A DNA stretch of 64,000 nucleotides from Stentor roeselii (Eukaryota > Ciliophora > Heterotrichea > Heterotrichida > Stentoridae): the NCBI GenBank assembly GCA_006503475.1, contig RSEH01000021.1, forward strand, positions 154,336 through 218,335, read 5' to 3'. The position numbers and the translations under genes were made by a program. A model generated the notes under the pieces. It was not told the origin of the DNA, searched no databases, and worked only from the letters and a program-made list of their open reading frames with translations. Position 1 is the first letter of the stretch, and the number at the start of each line of letters is the position of its first letter. Of this stretch, positions 58,995 to 64,000 are shown in pieces.

Positions 58995-59020
58995 TACACT
59001 TTATTAGTTAACTAGTTGCG

Positions 59021-59983
59021 TTAATTCGAGAAGGTTATGTCAAGACTTTTATTTCTAGACGAGGGGTGGACAAAAGACTTACTTGCTTTGATTTGTCCGA
59101 ATTTTGGAGACTTCCTAGGACTTGCTTCGTCGAATGAAAGGTTAAAAAGTCTTGTAAAAACGTTTTCTGTTGATTTTTTTCTTGCGAGTTTCTTGCTTTT
59201 GTCTCCAACAGTCGGGGCGAAAGGGTGCTGGACTTCAGATCTTTTGCTTTCTATTTTCTGCATCGTTCTTTCCAGTCGTTCAACTAGTCTGACTTCGATT
59301 GGCTTCCTGGCTCCCATTTGTTCTACCAGATAAGCTGAGTTCTTGTCTATTTCCGGTAAAGACTTCAGTTCAGCGACTTCTTTTTCTTCGAGTTCAATTT
59401 TTTTTTCTTTGGTTTTTTCGAGTTTTCGTTTGTTCCAGTCAAGGTTGAACTGAAAAAACTCTTCAGTCGTTCTTTTAGGTCCTTTTGTTTTTATGTTCGG
59501 CTTGAATGTCAGCTCTGAAGTGATTTTTCTTTCTTTTTCCTCGTGAAGCTTTTTTTTCTTTTCTTCGAGTCGTTTGGTAGACTTTTCCAGTTCTTTTTCA
59601 TATCTTTCAGTGATGTTCAGGTCTCTTTTCCCTAATTTCTGAGAGTTTCTGTTGATTTCAGGCTTGGATTTCAAAGTGCTGAGTTCTTTTTCTTTTAGAA
59701 GATCAGTTTTTTGCTTTAACTTTTCGACTTTTTTGTTTTGCATCGCTTGCATTCGAGCCAAGGTGATTTTCGCGAAATCGCTTTGCTTGACTTTCTTTGC
59801 TGGGGTGACTGGAGGGTCTTCTGATTTGACTCCCGCAGAAGTTGAAGTTGATGACCCAGTCGGTTTTCTTTTAACTTCTGACACTTGGACAGGGTTGACT
59901 GAATCTTCTGTTTCTTCTTGAAGCCGAAGGAGGATATTGGAGAAAATGCTTTTCATTTCATCAGTCTCAAACTCTTTGAGCAT
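59021..59983 (-). CDS. Highly charged protein with F-x-P/K-P-x-I motifs, 320 aa
   Basis: Lys/Glu-rich helical protein with repeated short motifs: KSKPEINRNSQKL, TSELTFKPNIKTKGP, LKSLPEIDKNSAYL and HPFAPTVGDKSKKLA. Each places F/L-x-P-x-I before a basic Ser/Lys stretch. Motifs of this kind recur in ciliate and algal proteins of unknown function often found in cilia; the axonemal link is inference. N-terminal 90 residues are acidic and Ser/Thr-rich. It converges with the GPR180-like gene (26 bp between stops). Confidence 0.75.
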   Translation of the reverse strand: MLKEFETDEMKSIFSNILLRLQEETEDSVNPVQVSEVKRKPTGSSTSTSAGVKSEDPPVTPAKKVKQSDFAKITLARMQAMQNKKVEKLKQKTDLLKEKELSTLKSKPEINRNSQKLGKRDLNITERYEKELEKSTKRLEEKKKKLHEEKERKITSELTFKPNIKTKGPKRTTEEFFQFNLDWNKRKLEKTKEKKIELEEKEVAELKSLPEIDKNSAYLVEQMGARKPIEVRLVERLERTMQKIESKRSEVQHPFAPTVGDKSKKLARKKSTENVFTRLFNLSFDEASPRKSPKFGQIKASKSFVHPSSRNKSLDITFSN

Positions 59984-60129
59984 ATTTTTATTTCATTATA
60001 AAACTCTTGTTGAATTTATTTTGGAATTAGTGGATTTAGTAAAAAAATGAAATTTTGTTAGGAAGACTGATTAATGAAAAAGTTGGATTTTGAAGATAAT
60101 TGTTATCAGAGCCATATTTACTTAATCTC

Positions 60130-61623
60130 TTAAAAGAAGATAGTAAAGGCGGATGATAAAGTCAGAAGTATTAAACTTCCAGACTCACTGCTTTCATTTT
60201 CTCTTTCGTATCTGTCTTCAAAAGTTTTCTGGCTATAGTCATGACCAAAAATCGCAAAGTTGGCGGCATCAACTCCAGAAATATAAGCAGCATGAGCAGC
60301 TCCCATCATATCACACATGGTGGCTTCTCCAGCAAAGAACACTTTTTCCAGTGTAGAATCAAACTCAGTATAAAGATCACAGTCAGTTGGTTTGGCTCCA
60401 GCTTTAATATAAGAATAAGATCCCTGAGCGAATTCATCCTTGCTCCAATTACTTCGAGAGTACCGAAGATAATTAGGGGCATTAGGATACCATTTCCTAA
60501 TAGTCTCCATCGCATCATCAAGCACTTCTTGATCAGTCCACTCACTGTACTCTTCAGCAACATCTCCAATATTAAACATAACAAGCAAAGGTTTTTTGAG
60601 AAACTTGTTCACATTTAAAGTCTCTACCCAAACGCCAGGTTTATCAGAAACAAAGCAAATCCAGTCAGTTTTTTCGTCATCAGTCCAAAAAGCTTCTTCG
60701 AACTCGAGCCAGAGCTTGTCCATCAGTCCGAAGCCGATGCGGTTTATTGCTGCGGTCTTTGAAGATGATAAAGTTGGAGTGAAGGTTATTGCCCCTGACT
60801 GCAGAAGGCCTAGAGGAACTGTTACAATCACTTTATCTGCTTCGTATTTAGAACCTGACTTGGTCTTTATGGAAACTTTGTCAGACGAGTAGTCGATTGA
60901 GGTGACTACTTGATTTTTTATGATGTTTACGTTGGAGGCAAGGACTTCGATTATTTCTTTGTATCCTCCTGGGAAGATGTGTTCTGCTCCGTCGAAGTTG
61001 ATGACTTCCATGACGTATTTGGCAGAGATACTCGATGTTTCTGCTGCGTATTCTTGTCCGAAGATATAATTCAAGGTAAACTCGTAGTTTATTTCATCTT
61101 CAGCTGTGTTTCCATGGTCAAAGTCCTTAAGCATGTCGTCAAGTGAGTCACTCACAGCAGCATCGTAGCTGTTTTCTTCAGTGAAGTCATTAATTTCTTC
61201 TACCAAGTTATCTATTTTCTCTCTGTCAAATGGTTCAGTCGGACTGTTATACCAGTAAAAATTATCAGAAGCTTCTTCACTGTCATCCCAGGTTTTGACT
61301 GTTTCGATGTTTTTTACTTTGGTGATTGTGTACAGAGGGTTGTACTTGTTCTTCCATCTCGTCTCTGAGTCGGCTCCTGGACCTACTCCGTGAATCCAGG
61401 ACGCTCCCAGGTCGACGTAGGTCTCGCCTTGCTTCACGGAATATATTCGGCCACCTGTTCGATTTCTTGCCTCGAGAACTGTTACTTTACAACCGTGATA
61501 TAAAAGCTCTTGAGCTGCACCTAGACCTGAAATTCCGGCTCCGATTATAATGACATCTAAGTCGCATTCACTTGATACAACTATGATCAAAAAACTGATC
61601 AATGGTAATAAAAGAGAGTTCAT
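60130..61623 (-). CDS. FAD-dependent amine oxidase (polyamine oxidase-like), secreted/possible GPI anchor
   Basis: The 497-aa flavoenzyme oxidises amines, releasing an aldehyde and H2O2. After a signal peptide (MNSLLLPLISFLIIVVSSEC) comes the FAD-binding VIIIGAGISGLGAAQEL, then EARNRTGGRI and LGASWIHGVG. The substrate domain has DKVIVTVPLGLLQSGAITF, and the C-terminal FAD motif is VFFAGEATM. The length and the WIHGVG motif fit the polyamine oxidase/LSD1 group. It ends in a hydrophobic tail (SLILLTLSSAFTIFF) preceded by Ser/Gly residues, a pattern that fits GPI anchoring, so it is probably on the cell surface or in vesicles. Confidence 0.93.
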   Translation of the reverse strand: MNSLLLPLISFLIIVVSSECDLDVIIIGAGISGLGAAQELLYHGCKVTVLEARNRTGGRIYSVKQGETYVDLGASWIHGVGPGADSETRWKNKYNPLYTITKVKNIETVKTWDDSEEASDNFYWYNSPTEPFDREKIDNLVEEINDFTEENSYDAAVSDSLDDMLKDFDHGNTAEDEINYEFTLNYIFGQEYAAETSSISAKYVMEVINFDGAEHIFPGGYKEIIEVLASNVNIIKNQVVTSIDYSSDKVSIKTKSGSKYEADKVIVTVPLGLLQSGAITFTPTLSSSKTAAINRIGFGLMDKLWLEFEEAFWTDDEKTDWICFVSDKPGVWVETLNVNKFLKKPLLVMFNIGDVAEEYSEWTDQEVLDDAMETIRKWYPNAPNYLRYSRSNWSKDEFAQGSYSYIKAGAKPTDCDLYTEFDSTLEKVFFAGEATMCDMMGAAHAAYISGVDAANFAIFGHDYSQKTFEDRYERENESSESGSLILLTLSSAFTIFF

Positions 61624-62109
61624 TTTATAGTTAAATAGGAATGCTTAACTTTTTAGTGTTAGTCTAGACTTTTTATAGATTTATTGAGTTATCGAGAGTA
61701 AATTCAATTATTTACTAAAAGTTAATTTCTATTGATTATTCTATTTTCAAATCTTAATGGACCTTAAAGATTTCTTCAAATTCATCGTTTGCACGGAAAT
61801 TATAAGTGCATTAAAGAGTAATCTTTGATTATAATTTTTTAAGATTTAATATGTTTTCGAGAGATGAATTCAATTATTCTTCCTTCAAAGAGTATGCTTA
61901 TCTCAGAGCGATCCTTTATTATAGTACTTTGTCAAAAACTAGTGAATATCATACCAATCTTTTCAAAATCATAAAATCTAAAGTATATCATTCTACATAA
62001 ATCTCCATAGTTCATTAAACATAAGAAAAAGCTAAGCTTTCATACATAACTCTCTGAATTTCACAAAAGGATTTCTCACTCTTTTACCATCCTCAAACGG
62101 GTCTTAACT
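61624..62109. other. Intergenic region, about 490 bp
   Basis: AT-rich spacer upstream of the amine oxidase start; no frame or repeat seen. Confidence 0.5.
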
Positions 62110-63870
62110 ATCGATTTGATGAAGCAAAGGTAGACAGAGTAGACAAAAACGAAAATTTCAGATCTGATATAGATGGTCGAGGCAGAAAGGATTCCACAAA
62201 GTATATTAGGACTCTAGACAAAAAAAAATCTTTTAAAGAACTTTAAAAAACTAGTTAAGTCCTGTTCTGATCCCAAGCAGGCCCTATTATTTAAGCGACT
62301 AAAACAGACTTACAGACATAACCAAAAACCAGATACTAAGAAAGAGAAAGTCGCAGTTAAAAAAAGAAATCTGGAAGTTCGAGTTCTTCTTCTAACAAAA
62401 AAGGCCACAAAAAGTCATCGAGCACCTCGTCTTCAAAGAAAAAAAAATACAACAGTCATCAAGCAGCTTCTCTTCAAAAAAATTAAGAGACCCGTAGCAT
62501 TAAGACATCATAAAGAAAGCAGGACTTCAGGTGCGGGCTGGCAAAAGAAGTGCTATCAAAGTAGTCTGCAAAGAAAAGGTAAAAAAACCGGAAGCTACTA
62601 TACCAGTGAAGCCCGAAAAAAAAGAAATTAAATGAAGTAAAAAGGCATACCAATAAGAAAAAGAAAGAAAAAGAAGTGCTCAATATCGTCTTCATCAATT
62701 TCAAACAACTCAAGCATGAGCATACAAGACTTTCGAAACAATTATAAAACAAAACTACCTTGAACATCGAAAACTCAAAGTCAATAACCTTCCGGCTACC
62801 TCAAAGTCCTGAAGAGTTTATTACAATAAAACCGAAGACTAAAAACCTAAACTTATCAAGATGTTACTTAAAGCTGAAACTTTTCTATAACTTTGTAGTC
62901 TCGAAAAAAAAAAAAACTCACGGCAGATGCTGATTTTAAAGGTAATGTCGTGATTCTGGAGCTGCTGGAATTGACAAGGCTTTAATGGTGAATTTAACTC
63001 CTGATAAACTTGACCTGATGAGTAATGAAATCGATTGAAATAGAGAATTCGCTCTGACCAATGCCCTGAAAAACAATGAGGATTGAAATCTCTTCAACTC
63101 AGCGATAATGAACTGAAGACGAATTCACCGAAGCTTTGTTTTATATCTTAGAGTGAACTACTCCCTGATCACTCTTCAGGTTCATCTCAACCAAATGACC
63201 GCTGAACACCTGCAGCCGGGTTAAACAAGAGAAAATCTTCTCAGAAAATCATTAAAAATCCAACGAAAAAGTTTAGACTCTCATCTCGCCCGATTATTTG
63301 CAGGTTAATGAAAGACTCATCTAAAAAAAATCTTAAAAAAATCGTGTTTGTTTCAACATAAAAAAATAGAAGAAATTCAAGAGTAAGTCAAAAATCTCAA
63401 GTAAACCAAAGTCTTTGAGAAAACTTTAAATGACTTGGACCTCAAATTGGATTCATTCAGCAAAAGAGTATCAATGAAAACAAAAAACCGATAAAGTCGA
63501 GGTGAAAATCGCTGAAATTGAGAAAGACGTGAAAATTTACTGAAACAGGTGAATGATACTCAGGAAGGTTTCTTTCTCAGAGATTTAATGAAAAAAGACC
63601 AGATTTTAGCAGAATAAATAAGAACTTGCAAATCAAATGACTCATGAAGGCTTAGGTTGAGTTACTTGAAGATTTAGCTGGAGTTTATGAAAAAATAGCT
63701 GAGGAAAAGGGGGTGTTTCTTTTTTCAGCAATAATGAAAAAAGAGTAAACCCCGACAAGGACATCTTCAAAGTATCTGTCAAGTGAAAAACTTCGTCAAA
63801 TCAATAAGTCAAAAATCCTTCTCGGCTTCTTTCGTAAACTTCAGCGCTGTCATTGATTATATCTAAAGTT
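62110..63870 (+). pseudogene. Heavily disrupted Ser/Lys-rich coding region
   Basis: No intact gene is present, but pieces of plausible protein appear on the plus strand in successive frames. Near 62111-62250 the peptides are basic/acidic; near 62370-62450 a run of Ser and Lys reads KSGSSSSSSNKKGHKKSS. Near 62951-63080 GIDKALMVNLTPDKLDLMSN and then FALTNALKNNED appear; near 63660-63740 VELLEDLAGVYEKIAEEKGV; near 63765-63845 SSKYLSSEKLRQINKSKI. Frame changes often sit at A-runs. In-frame TGA and TAG also interrupt it. Either a pseudogene or a stretch with uncorrected indel errors. No family recognised. Confidence 0.6.
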
Positions 63871-64000
63871 TAATGGACTCTGTAACCGTTTATTCTCATT
63901 CTCGAATCGTTAAAACCCTTAATGTCTTATTGAGTGTCTTGAAGAATGTATCCGGCTAGAATATTAAATCTTTTCAAAGGTTCTCAGTAGAATTACCATG

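Noticed and set aside
58990-59006. Possible 17-nt intron at the end of the GPR180-like gene
   Set aside because: Wrong length for this genome, and the joined frame stops at once.
62241-62632. Open frame of about 130 codons without ATG
   Set aside because: Part of it is in the wrong frame relative to the clear Ser/Lys-rich reading, so its length is a by-product of A-rich sequence.
62950-63150. TGA read as tryptophan, suggesting a different genetic code or foreign DNA
   Set aside because: Reading TGA as sense joins some pieces, but frameshifts and TAA/TAG stops remain, and all other genes use TGA as stop or never in frame.
1-64000. tRNA, rRNA, CRISPR arrays, transposases or telomere repeats
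   Set aside because: None found on reading both strands; divergent or short RNA genes could be missed without a covariance-model search.

Overview
The window looks like macronuclear DNA of a heterotrich ciliate, most probably Stentor coeruleus. It is AT-rich and densely packed with genes. All three standard stop codons end its reading frames. It also carries 15-nt spliceosomal introns (GTA...AG), the hallmark known from Stentor. I found seven of these in six genes; each carries an in-frame stop, and six of seven have an A at intron position 10. Removing them lengthens or joins genes that otherwise look truncated. About 39 protein genes, one clear pseudogene and one heavily decayed gene region are described. 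No tRNA, rRNA, CRISPR array or intact mobile element was seen.

Layout. 0.7-5 kb: a protein with ten exact 22-residue repeats, then a long-chain acyl-CoA synthetase. 5-12.3 kb: a hypothetical protein, an axonemal-type repeat protein, a MUL1-like mitochondrial E3 ligase divergent from a CCDC34-like gene, a RING-CH membrane protein and an ACSF3-like malonyl-CoA synthetase. 12.3-14.5 kb: gene-poor. 14.5-24.9 kb: Rieske protein, a small coiled-coil protein, a giant 1,769-aa repeat protein with a possible dynein-adaptor-like N-terminus, a small acylated protein, a RAP-domain mitochondrial protein and a BAP31-like membrane protein. 25-30.3 kb: a DUF229 sulfatase-like ectoenzyme, a START-like acylated protein and a coiled-coil protein. 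30.5-41.2 kb: a tight run of plus-strand genes (FYVE-like/STE20 kinase, IFT139, SAM-FHA-FHA-RING, two unknowns, and a CCDC33-like C2/coiled-coil gene that needs two introns to be complete). 41.2-47 kb: a coiled-coil gene and a purple acid phosphatase family (one relic, two intact copies). 47.5-61.6 kb: a degenerate cNMP-binding protein, PI4K-beta, SHIPPO/ODF3-type protein, thioredoxin-like, F-box and ankyrin proteins, HSP70, a GPR180/TMEM145-like receptor, a charged axonemal-type protein and a possibly GPI-anchored amine oxidase. 61.6-64 kb: a Ser/Lys-rich coding region broken by many frameshifts and stops.

Themes. Many genes are ciliary or microtubule-related: IFT139, CCDC33-like, CCDC34-like, SHIPPO, SAXO-like repeats and FKPNI-type repeats. 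Others are mitochondrial: Rieske, MUL1-like, RAP and possibly ACSF3. Spacing is very tight, with divergent start codons 27, 30 and 38 bp apart and stop-to-start gaps of 7-20 bp, so promoters and UTRs must be tiny.

The observation I find least explained is a sharp alternation, inside single genes, between stretches rich in A+C and stretches rich in G+T on the coding strand (counts in the findings).
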